From Novosphingobium hassiacum (GTDB lineage: Bacteria > Pseudomonadota > Alphaproteobacteria > Sphingomonadales > Sphingomonadaceae), in contig NZ_JACICY010000001.1 in NCBI RefSeq assembly GCF_014196055.1, forward strand, positions 62,001 through 126,000: DNA of 64,000 nucleotides, read 5' to 3'. The notes under the pieces were generated by a model. That model was not told where the DNA came from. It saw nothing but the letters and a program-made list of their open reading frames with translations, and did not search any database. Position numbers and translations under genes: made by a program. Positions 1-8,075 of the stretch are shown piece after piece; the stretch's first letter is position 1; each line of letters opens with the position of its first letter.

Positions 1-527
1 AAGGCTGGCGGTGCGAGGAATACAATCGTCAGGGGCAGTGCCGCACCCACGGTGAAGGTCGCCGCAGAGGTCAGCGCCGCCTGTATCGGTCGTGCAGTGG
101 TAACTTCGGATATCCCGAGTTCGTCATGAGCATGAGCGGCCAGAGCGTCCTTGGCCATCAACTGCCTGGCCACGGTCAAGGCAGTGGCACCTTCAACCCC
201 GCGCTTGATGTATATCTCGGCAAGTTCCTGCACTTCTGCATCGAGGTCGCCTGCCAGCTCGCTGCGTTCACGCGCCAGATCGGCTTGCTCGGTGTCGGAC
301 TGCGAGCTGACCGAGACATATTCGCCAGCAGCCATCGACATCGCGCCCGCCACCAGCCCGGCAGCGCCGGCAATCAGGATATCTGCGGGCTTGGCTGCCG
401 CTGCAGCAACGCCGATGATCAGGCTGGCTGTTGAAACGATGCCGTCGTTAGCGCCGAGAACCGCAGCGCGAAGCCAACCAATCCGCGAGACAAGATGACG
501 TTCGGGCGTAAGATGAAGGCGTGTCAT
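1..527 (-). CDS. VIT1/CCC1-family Fe/Mn transporter (3' end outside window)
   Basis: Partial gene: the frame is open from the ATG at 527 to the left edge, giving 175 residues without a stop. After a short cytoplasmic leader the first membrane helix carries [12 protein letters not shown], a hallmark of the VIT1/CCC1 family. A second helix ([20 protein letters not shown]) carries the family's other conserved block. A charged helical segment rich in E, D and R follows (about residues 85-140), as in the metal-binding region of VIT proteins, then a third hydrophobic stretch at the edge. Members move Fe2+ or Mn2+ across membranes; bacterial MbfA, an iron exporter, is a ferritin-like domain fused to such a transporter. 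A GTCAG direct-repeat box lies 73 bp before the start (600-617), like those ahead of the PepSY and rubrerythrin genes. Metal specificity cannot be read from the sequence. Confidence 0.9.
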   Translation of the reverse strand, partial: MTRLHLTPERHLVSRIGWLRAAVLGANDGIVSTASLIIGVAAAAAKPADILIAGAAGLVAGAMSMAAGEYVSVSSQSDTEQADLARERSELAGDLDAEVQELAEIYIKRGVEGATALTVARQLMAKDALAAHAHDELGISEVTTARPIQAALTSAATFTVGAALPLTIVFLAPPA

Positions 528-599
528 TGGCCTTGCGACAACATTGACTGACCCAAACTTTCGGTGCGGTTGAACATTGTGCGACGGTGCGCGTGAAAG

Positions 600-617
600 C
601 TGACGAAGTCCTGACCG
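600..617 (-). promoter_or_regulatory. 7-4-7 direct-repeat box upstream of the VIT gene
   Basis: On the minus strand two 7-mers ending in GTCAG are spaced by 4 bp (GTCAG repeats 11 bp apart, second copy preceded by C). This is the usual geometry of OmpR/PhoP/QseB-class response regulator sites. The same box occurs at 3573-3590 and 3617-3634. It lies 73 bp before the VIT start codon and ends just short of the histidine kinase stop. Binding by the adjacent regulator is inferred. Confidence 0.5.
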
Positions 618-618
618 G

Positions 619-1962
619 TCAGGCAGGTTTGGCTGGCTCGGCGGCGAGGAACGTGACGCGGAAAACGGCCCCGCCATCGGCCGCATTTTCGACCATCGCG
701 GTTCCGCCATGGACTTGGGCCAGCTTCTGAACGATGCCAAGGCCGAGACCTGCGCCGTCGGTCTTGCGCCGATCCTTGCGCCAGAAGCGGTCGAATAAAC
801 GCGGCAAATCTTCGTCAGCAATTCCAGCGCCATGATCGCGCACGCTCAGTTGGGGGCCGGGGCCTGCAATGACATCGATCGCGGTTTGGCCTGGCGCGTG
901 CTTCAAGGCATTGTCGATGAGGTTGCGATAGATGCGGGTGATCGCCTCGGCATGACCAAGCACAATCGTGTTACCATGACATGCGAACTGCAGGTCGCGG
1001 TGGTCGGCAAAGGCCTTGGGGGCCATTGCCGCAACCACTTCACGTCCGATGTCCGCCAGATCAACCTGCTCCAGCAACTCGGGCGCAAGCGCGTCAGCCT
1101 GAGCCAGATCCAGCATCTGCTCCACCAGACGCGTCATATGCTGGGTGTCGGCCTGCAATTCATCGCGCACCTCGCCGGGGGGCAGTCGATCCAGCGACAG
1201 CTGCATGATCGACAAGGGCGTGCGCAATTCATGCGCAGCGTTGGCGGTAAAGCTGCGCAACATGGCCATCGCCTCGTCCAGGCGCATCAAGGCCCGGTTG
1301 ACCGCCCGGACCAGCGTGTTGACCTCGCGCGGCTCGGTCACTTCGGACAAGCGATGGAAGCCGTTGTCGGGGTCCAGCGCGTCGACCTCCGCCTCGGCCT
1401 GCCGCAGCGGCTTCAGCACGCGCCGTACGGCCACAATGTTGAAGATCAGCAAGAGTGTCGATAGCGGGATCAGCGGCACGGCGACATGTTGAACGATCTC
1501 GTCCAGGATTACAGGAGCATAGGGCCTGATCCCATCGCCTTCGAACTGCATGAGCAGCCAATGCTGCTTGCCATGGCGAACGACCGAGCGGACACCGGTT
1601 ATCCGATAGCCGCCAGCGATGCGCTCGCGCCGCGTCCAATCCATCAACCTGCCGCCATTGGCGCTGCCGACGCTGGCTCCCGCGATCTCGCCGAGGTCGT
1701 CGATGTATCGTGCGGACCAGCGATCCGCACCCGGAGGGCCGGCCAGATAGTCCGGGTCGGTGTCTGTGGCCGACTGCACCCTTTCGGCTTCGAGCGACAG
1801 CAGTTCCTGTGCCAGCGATTCAGGCTGGCTGCTGTATGTCACAACCACGATGGCGACATCCATTGCGGCAAACAGCAGCGTGAAGCCAGAAAGGCGCAAG
1901 GCGATCTGGCGAAAGAGCGTTGGTCCGGTCGGCCCGGTCTTGCGATTGCCGGCTTTATCCAT
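619..1962 (-). CDS. sensor histidine kinase (QseC/PmrB-like)
   Basis: A membrane sensor kinase of 447 residues counted from the ATG at 1962. That start overlaps the 3' end of the response regulator gene by 8 bp, so translation is probably coupled. One membrane helix lies near residues 25-44, a periplasmic segment at about 46-150, and a second helix near 155-180. The dimerisation/phosphoacceptor motif [10 protein letters not shown] puts the autophosphorylated histidine at about H244. The ATP-binding domain has an N box ([10 protein letters not shown]), DHGAGI and GLGLGI. It should phosphorylate the adjacent OmpR-type regulator. With the PepSY and cytochrome b genes upstream this forms a four-gene operon. 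The stimulus is unknown; the predicted regulon (VIT transporter, rubrerythrin) points to metal or redox stress. Confidence 0.93.
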   Translation of the reverse strand: MDKAGNRKTGPTGPTLFRQIALRLSGFTLLFAAMDVAIVVVTYSSQPESLAQELLSLEAERVQSATDTDPDYLAGPPGADRWSARYIDDLGEIAGASVGSANGGRLMDWTRRERIAGGYRITGVRSVVRHGKQHWLLMQFEGDGIRPYAPVILDEIVQHVAVPLIPLSTLLLIFNIVAVRRVLKPLRQAEAEVDALDPDNGFHRLSEVTEPREVNTLVRAVNRALMRLDEAMAMLRSFTANAAHELRTPLSIMQLSLDRLPPGEVRDELQADTQHMTRLVEQMLDLAQADALAPELLEQVDLADIGREVVAAMAPKAFADHRDLQFACHGNTIVLGHAEAITRIYRNLIDNALKHAPGQTAIDVIAGPGPQLSVRDHGAGIADEDLPRLFDRFWRKDRRKTDGAGLGLGIVQKLAQVHGGTAMVENAADGGAVFRVTFLAAEPAKPA

Positions 1963-2650
1963 CTGTCGATACAGGCGCGAACAGGGCATAGCCTACCCCG
2001 TGAACAGTGCGGATCTGGACATCGGCAGCAGCGGCATTCAGCCGCTTGCGCAACCGTGACATGCAAGCCTCCAGCGCGTTGGGCGTAACTTCTGCGTCCA
2101 TCGAATAGAGCGCGCCTTCCAGTGCTGGCTTGGCCACCACATGGCCTGCGCGCCGCAACAGGCGTTCCAGCAGGCTGACTTCGCGTGGCGTTGCCTCGAT
2201 CGTGTGCCCGCCCACCATCACTGTGCGCTCGGCCGTGTCGAGACTGATATTGCCCACGATCAGCGTGGTGCCCAGCGACGCTCCGGGACGTCGCAGCAGC
2301 GCCCTGCATCGCGCCGCCAGTTCAGGAATCTGGAACGGCTTGATCAGATAATCATCGGCGCCAGCGTCAAGGCCCAGCACCCGGTCATCCAGCCCGCCCC
2401 GCGCGGTCAGGATCAGGATCGGCAGCATAAGCTTTGCTCGCCGCAGCTTTCGTACAAGATCGAGCCCTTCGCCATCGGGCAATCCGAGATCGAGCAGCAT
2501 GAGGTCATAGGCGTTGATCTTGAGAGCGTGTTCGGCGCCAGCCACGCTCTCACACCAGTCGACAGCAAAGCCCTGGCGATCGAGACCTTCGCGGATCAGG
2601 CTGGCCAATCGGGCATTATCTTCAACGAGCAACAGGCGCATTATCGACAT
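1955..2650 (-). CDS. OmpR-family response regulator
   Basis: 231 residues: an N-terminal receiver with acidic pocket (VEDN), phosphorylated Asp at about D54 (MLLDLGLPDG) and conserved Lys (LIKPF), then a C-terminal winged helix (TPREVSLLERLL, SRLRKRL, VRTVHGVGY-type end). The start at 2650 has a GAGGGA ribosome site 6 nt upstream; an internal Met at 2641 is too far from it. The 5' end overlaps the cytochrome b gene by 29 bp and the 3' end overlaps the kinase start. The likely binding sites are the GTCAG-N6-GTCAG boxes upstream of the VIT, PepSY and rubrerythrin genes. Closest in style to QseB/PmrA/TctD regulators; no finer assignment is possible. Confidence 0.93.
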   Translation of the reverse strand: MSIMRLLLVEDNARLASLIREGLDRQGFAVDWCESVAGAEHALKINAYDLMLLDLGLPDGEGLDLVRKLRRAKLMLPILILTARGGLDDRVLGLDAGADDYLIKPFQIPELAARCRALLRRPGASLGTTLIVGNISLDTAERTVMVGGHTIEATPREVSLLERLLRRAGHVVAKPALEGALYSMDAEVTPNALEACMSRLRKRLNAAAADVQIRTVHGVGYALFAPVSTDG

Positions 2651-3224
2651 CCGTTCCCTCTGCTGACCGTTTGTATCCGGTTATCATGGCCAGCGGCAGA
2701 TTTTCACGATGGCGAATACTTTCGGCAATGGCTCCGATCACATGCAACGATACCGCACCGATCAGCAAATTGGCGCTCAACTCGTGAACGCCTTCAACCC
2801 AGGGCACACCCCAGTAGGCATCGAGCCCCATCATCCAGCCTGTCACACCCACCGCAGCAAGCAGAACCATGAGCACTACGATCATTGCGGCACCGGCGGG
2901 GTTGTGGCCGATATGGCGAGGCTCGCGCCGCCGGGCCATGGCCGCCAGATACGCAATCAATCCCCGTGGTCCGGGCACAAAGCTGGTGAAGCGCGCATGA
3001 CCCCGCGCCACAAAGCCCCACACCAGCCTGACGCTTAGCGCTGCGACGACCATGTATCCCACGTAAATGTGGGGGTCGTCAGCATGGCGCAGAAACGTCA
3101 GGTTGGCGATGACCCCACCCGCAACCGTCCAGTGAAAGATGCGGACCAATGGATCCCAGACCTTGACCCGGGACATGCCCGCGCCCGGTTGCGCGGGGAG
3201 CGGCGCAAGGTCAGCAAGCGCCAT
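2622..3224 (-). CDS. cytochrome b561-like membrane protein
   Basis: 200 residues with four hydrophobic segments. Histidines are placed as in di-haem cytochrome b561/Ni-Fe hydrogenase b-type subunits: RIFHW in helix 1, a loop RHADDPHIYVG, and GVHELSANLLIG with SLHVIG in the last two helices. The ATG at 3224 lies 2 nt after the PepSY stop; an internal Met at 3176 (MSRVKVWDPLVRIFHW) is the classical family start and could be used instead. It probably shuttles electrons between quinone and a periplasmic partner. The family is commonly encoded beside PepSY proteins and QseBC-like two-component systems, as here. Confidence 0.85.
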   Translation of the reverse strand: MALADLAPLPAQPGAGMSRVKVWDPLVRIFHWTVAGGVIANLTFLRHADDPHIYVGYMVVAALSVRLVWGFVARGHARFTSFVPGPRGLIAYLAAMARRREPRHIGHNPAGAAMIVVLMVLLAAVGVTGWMMGLDAYWGVPWVEGVHELSANLLIGAVSLHVIGAIAESIRHRENLPLAMITGYKRSAEGTDVDNAPVAR

Positions 3225-3226
3225 GA

Positions 3227-3508
3227 TCAGTCCACGTTGTTCTGGACAACCGCACCGGTCGCCGGGTTGAAATAAACTTCGGCGCGCTTGCCATCCTTGG
3301 TGAGCGCATAGATTTCGTAGCAACTGCCCGAGACCTGAAACACCTTGATGGTGCGGTAGCCCATCTTGGCAATCCGTGCCTTCATCTGGGCCGGGGTAAG
3401 CCATTTGGCCTGTGGCACCTTGGTACAGACAGGGGCCGCAACTGCCATGGTCGACACCGAAAGGGCCGATGCGGTCAAAACGAGTTTCAGAAGCGTGGAA
3501 CGGTTCAT
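3227..3508 (-). CDS. exported PepSY-domain protein
   Basis: 93 residues. The start at 3508 is preceded by AGGATC and opens a signal peptide (MNRSTLLKLVLT, cleavage near AVAA-PV). The mature part is a single PepSY-like fold: an N-terminal helix (TPAQMKARIAKMGY), then strands IKVFQVSGSCYEIYA and KRAEVYFNPATGAVVQ, the pattern of PepSY_2 proteins. Two cysteines remain in the mature protein. It is the first gene of the operon with the cytochrome b and two-component system, and a direct-repeat box lies 65 bp upstream. Such small periplasmic PepSY proteins are thought to inhibit or sense; the exact role is not known. Confidence 0.82.
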   Translation of the reverse strand: MNRSTLLKLVLTASALSVSTMAVAAPVCTKVPQAKWLTPAQMKARIAKMGYRTIKVFQVSGSCYEIYALTKDGKRAEVYFNPATGAVVQNNVD

Positions 3509-3572
3509 TGTGCAGATCCTCGGATATGGCGGACGCAGAGAAGTCCGGCACCGATCGATCTGCACCGGAGCA

Positions 3573-3590
3573 CTGACGAAAAGCTGACAA
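3573..3590 (-). promoter_or_regulatory. 7-4-7 direct-repeat box upstream of the PepSY operon
   Basis: CTGACGA-AAAG-CTGACAA on the plus strand, that is TGTCAG...CGTCAG read toward the PepSY gene. The two GTCAG cores are 11 bp apart, one helical turn. It lies 65 bp before the PepSY start codon. The spacing and orientation match the box at 600-617; it is probably an autoregulatory site. Confidence 0.55.
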
Positions 3591-3616
3591 GCCGGATGGA
3601 TGAATTTCAGCGAGAA

Positions 3617-3634
3617 GTCAGGAACGCGTCAGGA
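3617..3634 (+). promoter_or_regulatory. 7-4-7 direct-repeat box upstream of the rubrerythrin gene
   Basis: An exact 7-bp direct repeat, GTCAGGA-ACGC-GTCAGGA, 56 bp before the rubrerythrin start at 3690. It faces the opposite way to the box at 3573-3590, so the two divergent genes each have a correctly oriented site. Confidence 0.55.
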
Positions 3635-3689
3635 GTCTGGCCGACATCGCCGGGGCAGCGCTCTTCAGGCGCGCACCGGAGATTCCAAC

Positions 3690-4166
3690 ATGAACCGCAC
3701 CCTTCTTGCTGCCACCGCTTGCATCGGAACGCTTCTGTCCAGCCACGCGATGGCTGCAGCGCCTGCCGCAACGCCTTTGTCTGAACAAACCCGTGCAAAC
3801 CTCGAAACCGCCATGCACGGCGAGGCTTATGCGAACCTCAAATATCTGCGCTATGCCGATCAAGCCGAGGCCGCCGGTCACCCGGAGCTGGCCAGGCTCT
3901 TTCGCGAATCTGCCAATATCGAAGCCAATGAGCATTTCGACCGCGAGGCATTTGCCTTGCAGTTGGGCAGCACGGACAGCGCCAACCTGGAAGATGCAAT
4001 GGCGGGCGAGCATTACGAGAACATCACGATGTACGTGACCTTTGCCAAGCAGGCCGAAGCTGCTGGCGATCTGAAAGTCGCGGCTATGTTCCGGCAAATC
4101 GCCGTCGATGAAGGCGCACACTACGAAGCTTACAGGAATGCGCTGGCGAAGCTTCCTTCCAAGTGA
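3690..4166 (+). CDS. exported rubrerythrin-like ferritin-family protein
   Basis: 158 residues. The start at 3690 begins a signal peptide (MNRTLLAATACIGTLLSS, cleavage after AMA). A longer reading from 3600 would put the signal peptide in the middle and is unlikely. The mature protein is a four-helix ferritin-like domain with metal ligands in the expected places: GEAYANLKY, EANEHF (E-x-x-H), GEHYENITMY and DEGAHYEAY. There is no C-terminal rubredoxin domain, and no cysteine after the signal peptide, so it is a 'short' rubrerythrin/erythrin. Family members are diiron peroxidases or iron oxidation proteins; export to the periplasm is unusual. The shared promoter box with the VIT transporter suggests joint work in iron or peroxide defence. 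Confidence 0.85.
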   Translation: MNRTLLAATACIGTLLSSHAMAAAPAATPLSEQTRANLETAMHGEAYANLKYLRYADQAEAAGHPELARLFRESANIEANEHFDREAFALQLGSTDSANLEDAMAGEHYENITMYVTFAKQAEAAGDLKVAAMFRQIAVDEGAHYEAYRNALAKLPSK

Positions 4167-4174
4167 GCCAGCGC

Positions 4175-4208
4175 CCGGTGCCGGTCAACACCCCCCGGCC
4201 GGCACCGG
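4175..4208 (+). terminator. hairpin after the rubrerythrin gene
   Basis: A perfect 10-bp inverted repeat (CCGGTGCCGG / CCGGCACCGG) with a 14-nt loop starts 9 bp after the stop codon. The downstream tract is only weakly T-rich, so termination efficiency is uncertain. Confidence 0.5.
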
Positions 4209-4458
4209 AAGCTTGTTGCTCCGTAACGCTGGGCCAAGCAGGCCGTGAAATTCGAATGGTGGCTGTCGACGGGCCCGTACCTGCCGCTGAACAACTGCTT
4301 TCAAGGCGACACCATCGACTTGCTGCAGAATAGTCCAATAATCACTGCATTATTATGCCACATCGGAAAGTACATCTTGGCCGATGCTTGGCATCGCCGT
4401 TAGGATTTCTTGGATGCGACGTCGGGAATGGTGTGGTTACGGCGGATGTCCACCCGTG
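4209..4458. other. intergenic stretch without a recognisable gene
   Basis: About 250 bp between the rubrerythrin hairpin and the stop of the convergent GGDEF/EAL gene. A short open plus-strand frame around 4227-4400 encodes no family I recognise and has no good start. It includes a lower-GC patch near 4330-4370. It may be the remnant of a lost gene. Confidence 0.4.
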
Positions 4459-6726
4459 CTAAGCCACATCTCTGAGCTTGGCGTTGCTGGCGAGAAGCGC
4501 TGCAATGGCATTTTCCGGGAGCGCTCGCGAGAATAGAAAGCCCTGCAGTTCGTTGCAGCCTGCGGCGGCCAAAAGCTGCATCTGTGCGCGGCTCTCCACG
4601 CCTTCGGCGGTCACGGTAAGGCCCATCGCGTGTCCGAGCGTCACGACCGATGTGACGATGGCAGCTGCTTCGGCATCATGTCCCAGGTTCTGAGTGAATG
4701 ATCGATCGATCTTGATCTTGTCGACCTTGAATTCCCGCAGATAGGAGAGGCTCGAATAACCAGTACCGAAATCGTCGAGCGCGATCCGGAAACCCGCTTC
4801 GCGTAATGCGATGAGGGTTGTTCGCGCGGTGTCGTCTTCGTCCAGCAGGACGCTCTCGGTCAATTCGAGCTCGATCTGGCGGGGATCGCAACCGGCGTTT
4901 CGGGCGATGGCGATCAGCCGTACCGCAAGGTCGGAGGAACGGAACTGTATGGCGGACAGGTTTACGGCAATGAACAACCCAGGGCAATTGCGGGCGACAC
5001 GGCAGGCTTCCGCCAGCACACCTTCACCCAGGACGGAAATCAGGCCGGTCTCCTCGGCAATCGGAATGAACTGCTCTGGAAGCATAAGCCCACGCGTGGG
5101 ATGCAGCCAGCGCACCAAGGCTTCGAGTCCGACGATGGTGCCTGTCGCTGCATCGACTTCGGCTTGATAGTGAACCTCGAGCTCGTTCCCATTGGCAAGG
5201 GCGCGACGCAAATCCTCCTCAATCTCACTGCGCAGCTTGATCGTCTCGTCCATCGAAGGCGTGAACGTCCGGTAGCAATCCCTACCTTCGCTCTTTGCCC
5301 GGTACAGCGCGATATCAGCCTTGCGCATGAGATCGCCGCGATCGGTGCCGACATCGGGCACCAGCACCACGCCGATACTTACGCCGACATAGACTGCGCT
5401 GCCGAGCAGCTCAAACGGCTGGCGCACAGCCGCAAGGATTCGCTCACAGACCAGATCGATATCTTCAACGCGGCTTGTGTCGCACAGAAGGATGGTAAAT
5501 TCGTCGCCGCCGATGCGCGCGACCGTATCCATGGCGCGCACGATACGGCTCAGGCGGGCTGCGAATTCCCTGATAAGCGTATCGCCCGCCGAATGTCCCA
5601 GTGTATCGTTGACTTGCTTGAACCGATCAAGATCAAGCGCGAGGATCGTGCATGACTCGCCGCGCCGGGCGCGTGCCAAAGCCTGCTCTAGCCGACCCTC
5701 GAACAAGGCGCGGTTGGGAAGGCCGGTCAGAACATCATGGAACGCAAGATGCTGGGCCTGAGCCTCGCTGGCTCGGAGATCAACTACGAGCCCAGCCAAC
5801 GTGTGGCCGGACCTCCAGAGCGAACGAACCAACAGACCCATCAAGCTGATCATGACGAGTATGAGGGTGGCAACCAGCGGCCCTAGTACACCGAGGATGC
5901 GGCTGCCGGGAAGTTCGGGCTTCCAGAAAATATAGCCAACCGGCTTACCCCGCTCGTTGAGGAACGGCACCGTCGCCTCGCCGGGCCGCGCAACGGGTGA
6001 GCGGGAATATCGGGGGCTGTCGATCAGGCTCCAGGCGGAGAGTTCACGAAGAAAGGTGCCATCAAGGAACCGGACGCTGACGAGAATCGGAGCATTGCTG
6101 GCATTCCCACGGGCACCCGATGTGATCAGCATGGCGCCCGCTGCGGCAGGCCGGCCATCGACTTGCGTCGTATAAGAGGCGTAGATCGTATCCGCCTGGG
6201 TAAGTTCCGTTGATCGACGAGCAGCCGGAGACGCATTGTCAGCATCGGGCCTTCGTCCGACCGCTGCTTGTGCCCGTACTGCGTCAACCATTGGTTTCAG
6301 GTCGGCGGCAAATACCGCAAACCGTTCCCGCGATAGGGACTGACCGCTGTCGTAGCCGTAGACTGGTCGACCCGTGTGATCGACAATGAAGATAATGTCG
6401 TGCCGGAACATCCCGATTGCCGAGGCACCGACATGAGCATCCAGCCATTTTGTATCGAATGGGACGGCAGAAAGACGTTGGGAAAGTTCGTCCCACCTCC
6501 CTATCACTTGCTGCTCATAGCTAAGCTGATCGGCGCTGCTGATAAGCCCCCGTCGCGTAATGTCCGCCTGCCGCTCCAAGGATACCGCGTTGCTCGTACT
6601 GGCAGCCCAGTACAGGCCGAATGCTGCGACCAGTACAATGGCAAAAATGACAATGCTGATCGGCGTCAGGATCTGACGCTGAAACTGACGACGAAAACTC
6701 GGTGGATCACCAGACGACTGAAGCAC
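4459..6726 (-). CDS. CHASE4-like GGDEF-EAL c-di-GMP enzyme
   Basis: 755 residues. Two membrane helices (about 23-41 and 278-303) bracket a periplasmic sensor of about 235 residues; its start (RGLISSADQLSYEQQVIGRWDE) resembles CHASE4. The GGDEF domain (about 325-485) has an intact RIGGDEF (406-410) and an RxxD inhibitory site (RAMD, 397-400), so the cyclase is probably active and feedback-inhibited. The EAL domain (about 500-745) keeps EALVRW, ELTES, DDFGTGYSS and KIDRSF, so phosphodiesterase activity is plausible too. It is a bifunctional signalling enzyme for motility or biofilm control. Its gene stands alone, divergent from the GST remnant. Confidence 0.92.
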   Translation of the reverse strand: MLQSSGDPPSFRRQFQRQILTPISIVIFAIVLVAAFGLYWAASTSNAVSLERQADITRRGLISSADQLSYEQQVIGRWDELSQRLSAVPFDTKWLDAHVGASAIGMFRHDIIFIVDHTGRPVYGYDSGQSLSRERFAVFAADLKPMVDAVRAQAAVGRRPDADNASPAARRSTELTQADTIYASYTTQVDGRPAAAGAMLITSGARGNASNAPILVSVRFLDGTFLRELSAWSLIDSPRYSRSPVARPGEATVPFLNERGKPVGYIFWKPELPGSRILGVLGPLVATLILVMISLMGLLVRSLWRSGHTLAGLVVDLRASEAQAQHLAFHDVLTGLPNRALFEGRLEQALARARRGESCTILALDLDRFKQVNDTLGHSAGDTLIREFAARLSRIVRAMDTVARIGGDEFTILLCDTSRVEDIDLVCERILAAVRQPFELLGSAVYVGVSIGVVLVPDVGTDRGDLMRKADIALYRAKSEGRDCYRTFTPSMDETIKLRSEIEEDLRRALANGNELEVHYQAEVDAATGTIVGLEALVRWLHPTRGLMLPEQFIPIAEETGLISVLGEGVLAEACRVARNCPGLFIAVNLSAIQFRSSDLAVRLIAIARNAGCDPRQIELELTESVLLDEDDTARTTLIALREAGFRIALDDFGTGYSSLSYLREFKVDKIKIDRSFTQNLGHDAEAAAIVTSVVTLGHAMGLTVTAEGVESRAQMQLLAAAGCNELQGFLFSRALPENAIAALLASNAKLRDVA

Positions 6727-6807
6727 ATAGGTTACCTTTCTCGTCGATGGACCCTTCTATTATCCTTTAGTTTTCAAAACCTTAATGCCAACTAGGGAGA
6801 GTGAGCG

Positions 6808-7629
6808 ATGATAGAGCTTTTCACCATGGGCGCGCCCAGCCCTGGCAAGGTCTCAATCATGCTGGAAGAGGTCGGCCTGCCCTATGAATGGCACTGGGTG
6901 AACGCCTATGCTGGCGAGCATAAGCAGCCAGCCTTCCTGGCGAAAAGTCCCAATGGCCTCCTCCCCGCGATGATCGATCACGATGCGCCGGACGGCCCGC
7001 TGCTGCTGTAGGAATCGGCAACGATGCTGATCTATCTCGCCGAAAAGACCGGTCTGTTCCTTCCGGCATCGGGCGCGCAACGCTATCATGTGCTCAAATG
7101 GGCGAGCTTTCAGGCAACGCACGCGCCCTATCTCGGCAGTGCCCACTGGTATCGGCTGCTATCGCCCGAGGCGGAGCCCTATTCGATCAATCGCTTCATC
7201 GGGGAGGCACGCCGCATCTACACGCTGCTCGATGAGGAACTGGCGACACGCCCTTACTTCGCCGGGGCGGACTATAGCATCGCCGACATCTCCTTTTTCC
7301 CCTGGATCGAATATCACGGGTGGCAAGGGCAGGACATGGCTGACTATCCCCATCTGTCGGCCTGGTTCGATCGTGTCGGCGCCCGGCCTGCAGTCCAACG
7401 GGGACGGTGCATCCCCTATCCCCAAACCGAATATGGCGACAGCCCGGAAAGCCGCGCCGCGCAGGCAAGAATCGAAGCCCTTATGGCCGATCCGGCGCGC
7501 TTTCCCACGCGTGCGGATTTGCACTCGTTGCATCTGCTTCGATCAGCACCGCATCGCGCACAAGCAACGGCTCGGGCACATCCTGCTCGTAGCGCAGCAC
7601 CTCCGGGCCACCATATTCGTAGAACCTGA
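6808..7629 (+). pseudogene. glutathione S-transferase interrupted by an in-frame stop
   Basis: One reading frame encodes a GST of the YfcG/Ure2-like bacterial type, but a TAG at 7009-7011 splits it. The first 67 residues hold the thioredoxin-like N-domain (LFTMGAPSPGKVSIMLEE, NPNG-like KSPNGLLPA). After the stop the same frame continues with ESATMLIYLAEKTGLF, the glutathione-binding ES motif, and the helical C-domain (YSIADISFFPW, WFDRVGARPAVQRG). The 3' end is also abnormal: after about 7500 the frame runs through the antisense of a truncated oxidoreductase. So the gene carries both a nonsense mutation and a fused or deleted 3' end. Confidence 0.75.
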
Positions 7630-7639
7630 TTGCCTTCAT
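7481..7639 (-). pseudogene. N-terminal fragment of a zinc-type alcohol dehydrogenase/quinone oxidoreductase
   Basis: 52 residues from the ATG at 7639, starting MKAIRFYEYGGPEVLRYE, the unmistakable start of the medium-chain NADPH:quinone oxidoreductase family (usually about 320-330 residues). The homology runs to about ATSANPHAW, then the frame ends at 7481 inside the convergent GST remnant. The remaining 270 or so residues are missing, so this is a deletion product, not a functional enzyme. Confidence 0.72.
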
Positions 7640-7691
7640 AGCTGAATAACTTTTCGTTAGTGCGCTGCTCGCTCTTTCGACTGACCTATTT

Positions 7692-7853
7692 TTATCCCTT
7701 CGCGAGCCGGGCGGGGAAGCGCTGAACATCCGGTTCGGACAAGAACTGCCGTTCGACATGGCGCATGTGCCCAGTATCCACCGCGACAAAGACACAAGGA
7801 CCTCCTGACGAGATCAGCGACACGATCTGCCGATCTCGCAGCCTGAGGAGCAC
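7692..7853 (-). other. possible short ORF or 3' gene remnant
   Basis: An open frame on the minus strand with a GTG at 7853 preceded by a purine-rich GAGGGAAG. It encodes about 53 residues (contains RLRDRQIVSLISSGG, then VFVAVDTGHM, ending FPARLAKG). It ends 53 bp before the oxidoreductase fragment on the same strand. I do not recognise the family. Its position in a patch of broken genes suggests the surviving 3' end of a larger gene, but a small intact gene cannot be excluded. Confidence 0.25.
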
Positions 7854-7949
7854 CCTTCCCTCTTGATCCTTGACGGTTCGGTTGGAATGCCTGCCATCAG
7901 AACATCATAATCCGGGGAAACGCCGCTTCAAATCGTTATGAGCACCATG

Positions 7950-7996
7950 AAAAATCCCCCCGCATCGTGGCTATTACCATCGGTGCGGGAGGGATG
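7950..7996 (-). terminator. rho-independent terminator of the autotransporter operon
   Basis: Read on the minus strand, an 11-bp GC-rich stem (7984-7995 pairing with 7954-7964) is followed by a run of five T. It lies about 80 bp after the autotransporter stop codon and suits the end of the sigma-FecR-receptor-autotransporter unit. Confidence 0.65.
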
Positions 7997-8075
7997 ACCT
8001 TAGCGCGTTCTTGAGGAGGGTGGGGGGTGAACCGCTGCTCATGCGCTTGGGTCAAGATTCTGACGAGGGCATTTG

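Noticed and set aside
2622..3590. A 322-codon frame covering the PepSY gene antiframe and the cytochrome gene
   Set aside because: Only the last 200 codons encode the cytochrome; the first part is out of frame across the PepSY gene, which has its own signal peptide and stop.
4227..4400. Short open frame after the rubrerythrin gene as a gene remnant
   Set aside because: No start site and no family I can name; listed only as an intergenic stretch.
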